A model generated the notes under the pieces. That model saw only the letters and a program-made list of their open reading frames with translations, was not told the origin of the DNA and made no database searches. Shown piece by piece: positions 54,267 through 64,000 of a stretch of 64,000 nt of DNA. Every line of letters starts with the position of its first letter. Positions within the stretch are counted from its first letter, which is position 1. A program made the position numbers and the translations under genes. The stretch comes from Lepidodermella squamata (Eukaryota; Gastrotricha), in assembly GCA_047495785.1 (NCBI GenBank), contig JBLDXI010000001.1, positions 3,968,001 through 4,032,000 of the forward strand, read 5' to 3'.

Positions 54267-55431
54267 TCATGTGCAATTGGCTTTGAAGACTATAGAAATC
54301 ATGAGCGCTGACATTGTCATGGCGTACAAGGATTGTCGGTTGTAGACGCTTTGGGCGCCTGAAGCGCCGCGCGTCCGCAGTAGCGCAGCCGTTGATTTAT
54401 AGCCGGCGTACATGGCCGTCGATAGAGCCGTCGCTCCTCGATTGTTTTTCGCTTCGATATTCGCGCACCGATCGAGCAGCAGCTCAACAACATCGGTGCG
54501 ACCCGCAAATGAGGCAGCTATCAAAGCAGTTGTACCGTCATTGTTACGTGCTTCGACCTAAAATATTGTTGAAATGAAATATGTGATCATAGTTTTCTAA
54601 GCTAGTTTTTGTTTTTAGTTTCATTCCCCCTTTTCAGGGGGTGAGCCGAATCCCGGAGGTACTGCAATACCGGGCCGACTCGTGGACGGGGTCCAGCAAG
54701 CTGGCTGCTCCCGCCCGGCTAGCCAAAAATAGGGCTAATATCGTAGGCCCCACATGGAGGCCGTTGTAGATATTAAACTACAAAGAACAGATACTACACT
54801 TTGATCATAGCCAAAAAGGCCGAGAAGCGATACTTTTTTGAAAAAAAATTTTTGACGGCGTTCTGGACTGAGAATCTCTTCGATTAGCACTGGCATTTGC
54901 ATATGCGCACCGTGCACTGGCTCATTAAGTGACGTTTGTAGTGTGAATAATCGCTAAGCTCCACCCACTGGCACGCGCACACTTAATATGATTCATAAGA
55001 TCGCGTGTCAGTGGTAGAACGCGCGCACTGACAAGTGATAAGCGGGTTTAAGCGTAATTTCGCACGCGCTTCCAGTTGAAATTTACCTTGGCTCGTGCGT
55101 CCAGTAGCATTTTGCAGGTTTCATAACGCCCAGCGAATGCGGCGACGATAAGCGGCGTTGACAGTTCAAAATTGCGCGCCTCAATATTTGCACCTTTGTC
55201 CAGCAGTAGTTTGGCAATAGCTGTATGTCCCAGGTAGCAGGCGAAAATCAACGGCGTCGCACCGCTGTTATCTCGCGCTTCGATATTGAGACCGCCCAGA
55301 TTCAACAAATTAGCTACCATATCGATTCGATTGTAGAAAATCGCCGTGAACAGCTCATCATCGTTTACCCCAGAAACTGTATGCAGCATTGCGACAATTG
55401 CTGCCGTCAAGATGATCGGGTAAAATCGCAT
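54267..55431 (-). CDS. Secreted ankyrin-repeat protein 1 with GPI-like tail; hosts U2 snRNA in its intron
   Basis: Exons on the minus strand are 55087-55431 and 54267-54557 (529 bp intron, phase 0), giving 211 aa. The signal peptide is MRFYPIILTAAIVAMLHTVSG. About five ankyrin repeats follow, with family features such as DNSGATPLIFACYLGHTAIA, KLLLDKGANIEARN, STPLIVAAFAGR and, after the splice, VEARNNDGTTALIAASFAGR. After the last repeat comes RTRGASGAQS and a hydrophobic end (SLYAMTMSALMISIVF) like a GPI-attachment signal, with small residues for an omega site. Ankyrin repeats are normally intracellular, so this layout is unusual; two neighbours share it. The intron holds a U2 snRNA gene on the same strand. 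Localisation is inferred, not shown. Confidence 0.78.
54626..54641 (-). terminator. Hairpin at the U2 3' end
   Basis: CCCCC-TTTTCA-GGGGG forms a 5 bp GC stem just past the mature U2 end. It may aid 3'-end formation, although metazoan snRNAs use a 3' box and Integrator rather than a hairpin. Confidence 0.4.
54641..54831 (-). ncRNA. U2 spliceosomal snRNA
   Basis: The minus strand from 54831 starts ATCGCTTCTCGGCCTTTTTG and carries the branch-point recognition region GTGTAGTATCTGTTCTT, a stem IIa with compensatory changes against human U2 (TTGTAG/CTACAA in place of TATCAG/CTGATA), a pairing stem IIb (GGCCTC/GGGGCC), an Sm site ATTTTTGG and stem IV CCCGGTATTGCAGTACCTCCGGG. Length is about 191 nt, as expected. 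It base-pairs with the intron branch point and U6. Compensatory pairs suggest a functional gene rather than a pseudogene; one base in the U2/U6 helix I bulge (GGCTATGATC instead of GGCTAAGATC) deviates. It lies inside the intron of ankyrin gene 1, same strand. Confidence 0.93.
54895..54902 (-). promoter_or_regulatory. Octamer element upstream of U2
   Basis: ATTTGCAT on plus (ATGCAAAT on minus) is centred about 67 bp upstream of the U2 5' end. The octamer is the Oct-1 site of vertebrate snRNA distal elements; here it lies close to where a PSE would be. Match by sequence only. Confidence 0.4.
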
Positions 55432-55828
55432 TTTATTTCTGAAACTAGTGTTGTGGTTTAAAAATGAATTTATGCCCTTGAAATTCTTTATTTACTTAAA
55501 GCTGATGTTCTTGATACCTGCGGCGTAAGATATTCGGTTTATTTTCAGTGTAAAACGCTCGTAAACACCGTGCAATAAACAATATCAGCCACTTGGGATA
55601 TTCGAAACGAGTACCATTTCACCTTGAAAACATTACTAATTCACTTTTACTCAGATTGCGTGCAGGTTAGGTTTGCGTATGAAATTTTTTTACAGCGTCC
55701 TAGTGATTCGACAAAGGTATTAGGGATTGGTGTGCCAATTATTAGGTTATTAGGTTTGCTTTTCGAAAGCTGATCGATTATCTCGAAAACAACACTTCTT
55801 CTACACTTTAGCCACTGTTACTGAAACC
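55432..55828. other. Divergent intergenic region
   Basis: Separates ankyrin gene 1 (minus) from the small plus-strand gene at 55829. No coding sequence seen. An acceptor-like TTTAG lies at about 55811, so the plus-strand gene may have an upstream untranslated exon. Confidence 0.35.
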
Positions 55829-56339
55829 ATGATTTTCGGTATTTTCAATGGCTTCCTACTAGCCAGAACCTATTGTCCGCCTTCATATTGGAATCCGACC
55901 GTTTCTGAAACTTTGTTTCGATACACCATGGTTGTGATCTCATCGTGTTGCTATTTGCTGAATGCAGGCTTTAGGGAAACCGAATTCGAATATGTAACTC
56001 GACGGCTGGAAAAGTAATCACGCTTATTTTCTATTGGGTTGAAAAATGCGAGTTATTACATTTTTCAGGCGCGCCGACAGCTATACATTTGGTGATTTTG
56101 CCCAAGAAGAATCGCAGACGATCGCGGCTGTGAATCTCGAAGGCGGCACATACAGCGGTCTCGTACGCCAACGGACAGTGGGCAATCTATCGACAGATAA
56201 TGGTTCTTCAACCGTCGAATCTACTCCATTAGTCACTGGATCAAATATTCATGTTGAAGAAGGACGGAGTGATTCGGCAGGAACCTTGAATTGCAATGAT
56301 GCTGAAATATCCGAGGAAATCGATTCAACGACAGGGTGA
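55829..56339 (+). CDS. Small unrecognised protein with weak hydrophobic segments
   Basis: Exons 55829-56013 and 56069-56339 (55 bp intron, phase 2) give 151 aa. The first part has two weakly hydrophobic stretches (IFGIFNGFLLA and YTMVVISSCCYLLNAGF), which may be a membrane hairpin; the rest is polar, Ser/Thr/Glu-rich (TVGNLSTDNGSSTVEST) and likely disordered. An acceptor-like site precedes the ATG, so part of the N-terminus could lie in an upstream exon. No family is recognised. It sits on plus between two minus-strand ankyrin genes; that position alone says nothing about function. Confidence 0.55.
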
Positions 56340-56651
56340 TTGCCTTCCAACTTCGAATCTACCTATCGTTAGCGTCGTTGAATAACTAGGATTTAGGCTG
56401 GTTTACATCCGTTTCAAGGCGACGGGTGACAAGTAAAAAGTCTTTTGTTTTGCCTCTTCATTCACGTTAAAAAACTGGTGTTCAGCCTATTTTCTAGCGA
56501 TCAGGCACGCGACTGACGTGGCAAAGACGCGAAAAGTTAGTTTTATCATTATGTGTTACTATTTCCGGCACACTGTTACGGCGCGCAAGTCGCGCTATGT
56601 GGCCAAAACAAATTTTCATTGGCAAATCATTTTATTCGAAATTGGCGAAAA

Positions 56652-57302
56652 TCATAGTTGAGAAAAGAATATCAAGGCTAGGAATAAGCAGAATAGACTG
56701 ATTGCGTCATGATGTAGCAAACTAGACGCCCCAGAGGCGCCGCGACTCCTTAAATAATCAGCAGTGTCCTTAAAACCGGCCTTCCTCGCAACAGCCCAAG
56801 CTGTTTGCCCATCATAATTTTTCGCCTCAATCCTCGCTCCTCGATCTAAGAGTAACCGGCACGTATCCGACTGACCCGCTGCAGCAGCTGCTATCAACGC
56901 TGTATTGCCGTCCTTGTTAACAGCCTCTATTTGAGCCCCTTTAGCGGTTAGGGTATCACAAGCGTCAGTTCGACCAGCAGAGGCGGCTGCGATCAGCGCT
57001 GTAGACATGTCGTAACGCCTGGCCTCTAACTCAGCCCCACGTTCGATGAGCATATTCACGATTTTCGAATTGCCGACGATACTTGCGACAATCAAGGGCG
57101 TCGCGCCACCCGAGTCGCGTTGCTCCAGGTTGATTGCATCAGTTGCGAGTAAAGCTTGAACTCGGTCCACGTTGTTGTCGGTTATTGCTGAGAAAATATT
57201 ATCGCTTGTTGATTGGGAGGACGCAGAACCCAGGTAACACAAAAACAGCAGAAAAGATGTGATTAAAAGCGACATTGGCCATGCAGCAACTTCACAAACC
57301 AC
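56652..57302 (-). CDS. Secreted ankyrin-repeat protein 2 with GPI-like tail
   Basis: A single exon of 216 codons. The first ATG gives MVCEVAAWP before the signal peptide; the second (57275, MSLLITSFLLFLCYLGSASS) is the better start. About five ankyrin repeats follow: NIFSAITDNNVDRVQALLAT, SGGATPLIVASIVGNSKIVN, YDMSTALIAAASAGRTDACD, KDGNTALIAAAAAGQSDTCR and YDGQTAWAVARKAGFKDTAD. The end reads RSRGASGASSLLHHD and then a purely hydrophobic ISLFCLFLALIFFSQL, a textbook GPI-attachment signal with Ser/Gly omega candidates. Repeats and ending match the neighbours, so the three arose by tandem duplication. Here the intron present in gene 1 is absent. Confidence 0.78.
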   Translation of the reverse strand: MVCEVAAWPMSLLITSFLLFLCYLGSASSQSTSDNIFSAITDNNVDRVQALLATDAINLEQRDSGGATPLIVASIVGNSKIVNMLIERGAELEARRYDMSTALIAAASAGRTDACDTLTAKGAQIEAVNKDGNTALIAAAAAGQSDTCRLLLDRGARIEAKNYDGQTAWAVARKAGFKDTADYLRSRGASGASSLLHHDAISLFCLFLALIFFSQL

Positions 57303-57671
57303 CTCTAGATTACGCGAAGTACAACTTTCTTGATCAAATTTTAGAAAAATTCAGTTTACCTGTGGTATCAAATCTTGCCTGTCGTAGTATGCACCTACTG
57401 ATAGGTAAATAAATGACAAGAAACGCTGCTTTAGTTCAAGTCTTCATTGACGGCTACGCGAAACTTCGCTGCGTAGTCCATTCATCACTCAGCTACGTTG
57501 ACTGCCGTACTCTCTCATTCATTCATATTCATGCGTCTCCAGTATTGTGACAGAACATTCACACATGTATCTCGCCCTCAAATGAATGCAATAATCGCTC
57601 GATTATGACATATAACGTCGTATTTATTGAATATGTATAAATTGAGCGTATTTCATGAATGTAAAAATCGA

Positions 57672-58304
57672 TCAATGAGTCATGAACTCGAATATTGTTT
57701 GGACATCTGTAACAAAAGCAGTGGTACTTGCTGCTAGAATGAAGCTCAAAACCCGCGGAAGAATATGAGGCGCTCCAGACGCGCCGTGGATCAACAGCAT
57801 ATCGGCCATATCCAAGTACCCCAATCGTCTCGCAACCGCCCAAGCTGTATCTCCATCGTAACTCAACGCATTTGTATCCGCGTTAGAATCTAACAGAAAT
57901 TTGCTCGTCTCCAGTTTGCCGCCGTGGGCTGCTGCGATTAACGGTGTCCAACCGTCTCGATTTCTAGCTTCGATCGACGCTTTGAAATCGAGAAGGACAC
58001 GGCATACATCAGTGCGACCGGCGAATGCTGCGTTGATAAGGGCTGTGGATAGCGAGGTGTCCCTTGCTTCGATACTAGCACCGTGTTCCAGCAGCATTCT
58101 TACGATGTCAGTATACCCGAGGTAACTTGCGACTATCAGCGGAGTTGCGCCATTTACGTCACGAATTTCAGCGTCGTAGCCCGATTCCAGCAGGGTAGCA
58201 ACGTTTTCAAGCCGATTATTGTAAATCGCGACAAAAAGGTCGTCATTTGCTCCAACAGTATTAAGCAACGCTGCAATACTAAGTGTCACATATAATTCGC
58301 GCAT
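57672..58304 (-). CDS. Secreted ankyrin-repeat protein 3 with hydrophobic tail
   Basis: A single exon of 210 codons. The signal peptide is MRELYVTLSIAALLNTVGA. Five ankyrin repeats follow (DDLFVAIYNNRLENVATLLE, VNGATPLIVASYLGYTDIVR, SLSTALINAAFAGRTDVCRV, RDGWTPLIAAAHGGKLETSK, YDGDTAWAVARRLGYLDMAD), then IHGASGAPHILPRVLSFILAAS. The hydrophobic tail is followed by 15 polar residues (TDVQTIFEFMTH), so a GPI signal is less clear than in gene 2; a terminal membrane helix is an alternative. GASGA is conserved in all three. The frame is intact with no intron. Confidence 0.75.
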   Translation of the reverse strand: MRELYVTLSIAALLNTVGANDDLFVAIYNNRLENVATLLESGYDAEIRDVNGATPLIVASYLGYTDIVRMLLEHGASIEARDTSLSTALINAAFAGRTDVCRVLLDFKASIEARNRDGWTPLIAAAHGGKLETSKFLLDSNADTNALSYDGDTAWAVARRLGYLDMADMLLIHGASGAPHILPRVLSFILAASTTAFVTDVQTIFEFMTH

Positions 58305-59971
58305 ATTTTTGTTAAATTTATCAATCCATCGAGCGTATTTTTAGCTGAATGGAAATGTGTAAAGCAATGGATTCTGAAATGAATTATATATGATTGTTTA
58401 CAGCCACGCGCTTGTTTGTTTGCAAGGGAGTGTGGACCGAGAGGGCTATTTTCGAATCACCGGAAAGCACGCAACTTGAGATTAGCTTCAACTTTTAGTT
58501 TATTTAAGTCTCATTGTGCTGCGGCGAATGCCAAATCGATGATTCTTTGACCAGCAATGTGCGGATAAGTTGTAACATTCTCGAAAATGTCAGCTATGAT
58601 AAACTCAATTGTGATCACTGCCTCAAACTCAATCATTCCTATTTTGTCATGGTGTTGGGGCACCAAAACCGAGCTCCATTTTAGGGAACTCTACTCACCG
58701 TGTGAGGGAATGACGGCTGAAACATGCTTTCAACGACACATTCAGTAAAATAGCTGATGTTCAAATGCTACAAACTGCAGAGACGAAATGAGCTGCCCAA
58801 TTGAGGGAACAAAGTGTGTTAAGCCGACTTCATCAACATTTGCTCTCAGACCTAGAACATGGCCGACGTTGCTAGAGAATAAAAGCGGTCTGTTTAGCAG
58901 AAATTAATTTCTTCAACTGTTTAATCCGTGACTAAAAGTGGCATTTTTCAACCAAGATAGCATTTTGCATGGACATTGCATTCAATTTTTAACGTTTCCC
59001 CTTTTCGTGTATATCTGAACGCTTGTCTACAGCAGCATTCGTATAGTATGTAGGCTAATTTATCGATTTCCATACAATTTAAAGAATCTTTCATGCAGCA
59101 AGTACTACGCTTGCAGCACATACAGGTCGAAAAAGAGGTCGCAGTACATAGTAACACATTAGAGTGATGAGAATGTGCTCATTTATTTGCCAACTGATGT
59201 ATTGCTTTGAGATTTTTATCACCTTTCAGTTGAACAAAAAAAGGTCATGCCATTCATATTCAATGATGAGTACGTGATTACTCGATTCCACCTATAAGCA
59301 TTCTTCTTTCATTGAAGTAAACTTGTGCCGCTTTCCTACCAGGTGTTTAGCAGCATCGGCTTTCCGCTCGGTGTAAGCATAGCTAAAAGCTTGATATTTA
59401 GGTAATAGACTGCTGCTATTTACCCTAAAAAAGTATGAGAGCTACGACACTTTGGCGGCGAATCGCGTAATCATCATTAGCTGCAGTGTGTGACAAGTGA
59501 TGTGCGTTATATATTCCACGCCGTCTATATTCCACGCCGCCTATAGGCTCAATAGCAAACCGTGCGTATTATTTTACCTGTGCGTTTTTTTTTGAATTAT
59601 TTGCGCATCACGGCCGGTGAGAAAAAGCTTATTCGCTGTTCGTTATATACCACATCAATGTATACAGTGACAAGGGGCGATATGATGAACACAGCCTAGA
59701 GCGCTACGCCGCCAAAAAACCACGGAACAAGCGATTATTGCGTCACGGTTCTGTCTAACCCGCTAGACATGGGACCATCTTATGCCCATATCCAGCCAAG
59801 ACAAGTGCCTATTATTTGCGCCATACCGGCCACGGCGCATTGTCTCAATTCGAGCAAATAAGTAGCTTTGTTTTTTTGTAATATTCATTTTTTGTATCTT
59901 CGTTGCCGCGTTATATAGGCTGTCTGAATACTTTAAGTGAAAAAAATTGAAGGCTTGACTTTTATTGCGGC
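58305..59971. other. Long intergenic region before the P5B ATPase
   Basis: About 1.67 kb with no confirmed gene. One Cys-rich short frame (listed separately) is the only protein candidate. Several sequences repeat the pattern TATATTCCACGCCG (about 59509-59540). Confidence 0.4.
58948..59157 (-). CDS. Questionable Cys-rich small frame
   Basis: The minus strand encodes up to 69 residues with 12 Cys, in pairs and triplets (MCCKRSTCCMKD, YECCCRQAF, IECNVHAKCYLG). The frame has no ATG at its start (GTG), though ATG occurs inside before MCCKRS. No signal peptide is visible. It could be an exon of an unresolved secreted peptide gene or a chance frame. I do not assign a function. Confidence 0.25.
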   Translation of the reverse strand: MLLCTATSFSTCMCCKRSTCCMKDSLNCMEIDKLAYILYECCCRQAFRYTRKGETLKIECNVHAKCYLG

Positions 59972-62900
59972 ATGAATCGAGGAGTAACAACTCCCAGCTC
60001 ACCAACTACTCCGCCGCCTCTTTTCATCGTTGAGGTAAGTACATGTCATTTTTGTAATGAAAAAAATATGACAGCTTATTCACGTCTTGATGAACCACAG
60101 CCCAGCAACAATGAGCAAACGTTTTACAAGCGAAATAGGACTAAACTAACGATTGGAATTGTTCTGTCTGTTGTAACTTTCGGCATTTTTTCGCTGATAT
60201 GCTACTTCATACGGAAACTTTGGATCAAATTTGCTTACGACAAATGTGAACCTTCAAAATGCTCAGTGGTGTTCATCAAGGTTTGTTAGAATCTCTATCG
60301 AACTTTCTCGAAATTTAACTCCGAATTTCAGGACCGTGCAACAGGAAAATCTTCCTATTACTACGTCAAATATTTCTCACCTGATGGTTTAGAGTTGAGG
60401 CCTCATTCGTGGCTCGAAGATGGCCTTGAAGCCTCAGATTTCGTATGCCCCAGAATTGATGTCGGAGAAGGATGGTGGCTCTACTACGACGAAGCTGCTC
60501 GCAGTTTCATTCGATATGAAGGGCCATCTCACCAGCCGTCCTCCCTCAACAACAGCCAAAGAGCTTTTTCGAGAATCATCAATATGGAAGAGGAAGAGGC
60601 AAATCGGAATATAGCGAATCAGCTTGAAAACGGGCCTAATTGGTTAAATTTCGGAAAAGATGATGAAAATGAGTTGGTTGGTTACCGCAAAGTGCCATTT
60701 CTTCAGTTTCTGTTGTATTTCGAATTCGTGATTTCTGCTGGAATATTTTGGCTATTCTGCTACTGGCAGCCGTATTTAGAGCTGTATCTTACTCATCGAA
60801 GGTGCAATTTACTAGCAGCTGATACAATCCTAGCAATGACGCCGCCGAATAAAGCGAAAAAGCAACGATCTGCCGTTGAAATCTTCCCACCTTGGCTACA
60901 GAAGCTGTTCGACTCCGGCGTTATTCATATTTTCATCATATTTCTACCGATCGGGCTGTTCTTCATGCTAGCGATGAATGTTGCTCTTCATATAATGCTA
61001 AGGCGTAAGTTTTTTATCGAGGTTTTCAAAATGGGCGGAGCTTAGAAATTATACTCACCATAGCCTCATAAATAATATCGAATTAATCCCTCTTTCATGA
61101 TTTTCAGCATACGCGGTCAGGAAAGTGCAACATTCAACTCGAGACGGTCAACATGTTACCTTGCCCGTAAGCTCAGCTCGAATCATCGGCTACTTCAAAG
61201 GAACTTCATGCGCCGAAGCTTCTGTTATCAAGTTTTTCACATGGCAAAAAGTGAAATACGTGTGGAGCGGCGTTACAACATACCAAACGCCGCAAAATCA
61301 AAACAGAATCGTACCTGCGTATCGTTTCGAACGTCAAACCGGCCTTGTAGCCTCAGATGACGTCGATTCAAGAAGTCAAGAGGCGAAAGCGCAATGCAAG
61401 CATCAAGTAATGGGTGTTGCGCCGACGTTGTCTTTTCTTCATGGCAGGAAAGGAATGACTCAGAAGGATGTTGCGCTGACCAGCGGACTGTTAGGCCCGA
61501 ATAAGATGAATTTACCTCTCACGCCGTTGTTCGTCGTCTTCCTTCGCGAAATTCTCAGCCCATTCTACATTTTTCAAATCTTCTCAGTTGCAGTTTGGCT
61601 GGCGGATGGCTACTTCGTCTACGCGTATATCATCATAATCCTATCCGGTGTTTCAATGATTTGGCAAATAGTTGCGATTCGAATGCGAGAAGTTGCGCTG
61701 AGAAAAACGATGCATAAAAGCGCCCCGGTTGAGGTTATAAGACCCGGTTCAAGTGAAACTAGTTTTGTAGAGCCAGAATTTCTGGTGCCCGGTGATGTAA
61801 TTGTGATCCCTAGTGGTGGTTGCATTCTTCAATGTGATGCAGCTATTTTATCCGGTACTTGTTTAGTCGACGAAGCTATGCTTACAGGAGAATCTGTCCC
61901 GGTGTTGAAATTCTCCTTGCCCCCGGTGAAGCCAGATGGTTCTGATGATGAGTTGCTGCAAATTCGTCGTAATGAGCGGAGTTTACTATTCTGTGGTACT
62001 AGGGTGCTTCAAGCTAATAGTCAAGGCAGTTTGGATGGGAAAATCCGTGCCGTAGTCATTAGAACCGGTTTCATGACGGCGAAAGGCGAACTTACCCGGC
62101 TGATTCTCTACCCGAAACCTTTGGATTTTGAGTTCGCAGTTGATGCCGTCAAATTTATTGGAGTTATGGCAGCTATCGCTTTTGTTGGTTTGTGCTATAG
62201 TATTGGACTCCGCGTTTCTCGTGGGGAAGAGTAAGTGTTTCACCTCAAGTTGAATTTAGCCAATTTTGTGATTTTTAGGAGAAACATTATCATACTTCGA
62301 TCTCTCGATATTATAACAATCGCCGTTCCTCCAGCGCTTCCAATCGCCCTGACCATCGGCTACATGATGGCTCAGCGCAGACTGCAAAAACGAAGTGTTT
62401 TCTGCACAAGCCCAAGTGCCATCAACGTCGCTGGAGTGGTCGATGTCGTTTGTATGGACAAAACTGGAACTATGACTGAGGGTGGTCTGGACTTCGAGAA
62501 GCTACTCCCGGTGAAAGATGGCCATTTCGTCTCACATACCACCCCAGCTACTCTGCCAGACGATCATTTACTTAGGTGCCTAGTTTCCTGTCATTCCCTG
62601 GCTTTGATCGATGGCAAGGCGATTGGCGATCCTATTGAGGAGAAAATGTTTGAACTAGCGAATTGGCACTTGCGACAATCTGATGTTGGCCAGACGTTCA
62701 CCCTCGGCTCAGCAAATAATGAAAAATTCTCGCCGCTTATGGTCGTTCGTCCTCCAGAAACTGGCCATAGCATGGCTCCAGCGATCGGAGTTGTGCGACA
62801 GCTCCCTTTTTCATCCCACTTCCAGCGAATGTCAGTTGTTGCATGCCCCGTTTTCGAGCAAGGCCAGCACTTGAATGAAACTGATAATATGGCTTTGTAT

Positions 62901-64000
62901 CTCAAAGGAGCTCCTGAGGTTGTAGTCAACATTTGCCGAGTTACGACCGTCCCGGCTGATTTGGACATTCATCTTGGTGCTTTGACAGAAAACGGCTATC
63001 GAGTCTTGGGCCTGGCCACGAAATCCTTGTCCGGCTACGCTTTGAACGAAATTCTAGGCGCGGATCGGGATGATTTGGAACGAGATCTTGATTTCCTCGG
63101 TTTTCTGGTCTTTGAAAACAAACTGAAGCCTGAAACATGCGGTGTTATTAACAAGTTGAAACAAGCTAAACTGAGGACGATCATGCTAACTGGTGACAAT
63201 GCATTGACTGCTGTAAGCGTGGCGAGACAAGCTGGAATCATTGAAGAGAAGGACCAGGTCTTGATAGTTAATGCGTTCGCTCCATCGCCCGATACCAACA
63301 ATAAGCCTGTCCTTAACTTTATCGAGGTCCAAAGGCGATTCACCGGAAACGAGTCGGAATCAGAGGTTAACTCACCGCGAAATGTTGCGGTTCCTGTTAA
63401 AACTGGGAAATTCAAAGGCGGGGAAAGGCCACCCAGTTACATCCTAGACATGCTTCCTATAGCTCCGTCCAAGGCTATAAAGCTAGTTGTCACTGGATCT
63501 TCCTGGGCTGCGATAAAGGACCACTTCCCAGAGGAGATTGATCGAATTCTGATGCGAGGAGCTGTATTCGCTCGAGTAAATCCTAATCAGAAGAAGGATG
63601 TTATCGAAGGACTACAAAGACTGGGCCTTTACGCCTTGATGTGTGGAGATGGTGCTAATGACTGTGGTGCTCTGAGAGCTGCGTGTACCGGCGTTAGTTT
63701 ATCACAAGCTGAAGCTAGTGTCGCGAGTCCTTTCACCTCAAGAATCGAAAACATCTCGTGCGTCCATTTACTAATTCGAGAGGGACGATGTGCTTTGGTT
63801 ACTTCCTTCTCAATCTTCAGGTTTATGTTACTTTATGGTAAGAATTTCTTTTTGTTAAGTACGGATGGTTATTCTTGTTTGGTTTTAGCGTTCATCCAGT
63901 TCATCTCTACCTTCATTTTGTACTACACCCGAGCTAATTTGAGCCAATACGGGTTCCTTTACGCTGATCTATTTCTCGCAACGACTTTGGTCTTCACGAT
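59972..64000 (+). CDS. P5B-type P-type ATPase (ATP13A2/3/4-like), truncated by window end
   Basis: Exons 59972-60280, 60332-61004, 61108-62230, 62279-63837 and 63889-64000 (continues); phases 0, 1, 2 and 1. An in-frame ATG at 60068 (MTAYSRLDEPQ) may be the true start. The N-terminal cytoplasmic part and re-entrant helix are followed by the P5 N-domain; then come the A-domain MLTGESVP, VPPALPIALTIG in M4 (P5B signature PPALP), phosphorylation motif CMDKTGTMTE (Met replaces the usual Leu), KGAPE, TGDNALTA and MCGDGANDCGAL. M5-M6 helices (LVTSFSIFRFMLLY, FIQFISTFILYY) begin before the edge. P5B pumps move polyamines out of endo-lysosomes. The last helices are outside the window. Confidence 0.93.

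Noticed and set aside
60035-60074. GTAAGT...ACAG as an intron near the ATPase start
   Set aside because: Its removal (40 bp) breaks the frame that leads into the first hydrophobic helix. It may matter only if translation starts at 60068.
1-64000. CRISPR arrays, bacterial operons, replication origins
   Set aside because: Spliced eukaryotic genes throughout; no regularly spaced repeats seen.

Overview
This is animal nuclear DNA from a compact genome. Genes are split by short GT-AG introns, mostly 45-60 bp, with pyrimidine-rich acceptors and AATAAA signals, and the proteins are metazoan (novel PKC, MLK-type kinase, TRIM-NHL, secretin-like 7TM receptor, P5B ATPase). A Pitchfork homologue (motile-cilium/flagellum protein) argues against a typical nematode despite nematode-like gene structure. 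A small invertebrate such as a tardigrade or miniaturised lophotrochozoan fits, but I cannot fix the phylum. I rebuilt gene models by joining reading frames across splice sites and checking that phases add up to an open frame; exon positions are given in each entry.

Layout. 0.1-9.6 kb: an unrecognised coiled-coil gene (minus) head-to-head with a single-pass membrane protein, then a DUF229 protein, a phospholipid scramblase and a small secreted protein. 9.7-22.6 kb: six secreted dicysteine-repeat (galaxin-like) genes, three on plus facing three on minus. One carries, in a 1.9 kb intron, a 1722 bp inverted-repeat element with perfect 31 bp ends and an ATTT target duplication. 23.3-30.6 kb: a 7TM receptor with a somatomedin-B-like ectodomain, whose intron hosts an opposite-strand secreted Thr-rich gene; a four-pass Ser/Tyr-rich membrane protein; Pitchfork.

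31.2-52.8 kb: a plus-strand run: a disordered unknown protein, GEN1 resolvase (114 bp downstream, operon-like), a TRIM-NHL protein, a two-RRM protein of DAZAP1/Hrp27C/Musashi type, a PKC-delta-like kinase and an MLK kinase. Two MLK introns hold decayed or foreign opposite-strand material. 52.8-59.9 kb: a tail-anchored smORF, a one-domain PAN-like secreted protein, and three minus-strand ankyrin-repeat genes with signal peptides and GPI-like tails. One of these has a U2 snRNA gene inside its intron. 60-64 kb: a P5B ATPase (ATP13A) cut by the window end.

The most unusual content is the pair of secreted-protein arrays: the galaxin-like cluster, with phase-1 introns placed at the CC doublets, and the ankyrin-repeat proteins apparently sent outside the cell and lipid-anchored. 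Shared pathways between neighbours cannot be claimed from position alone.
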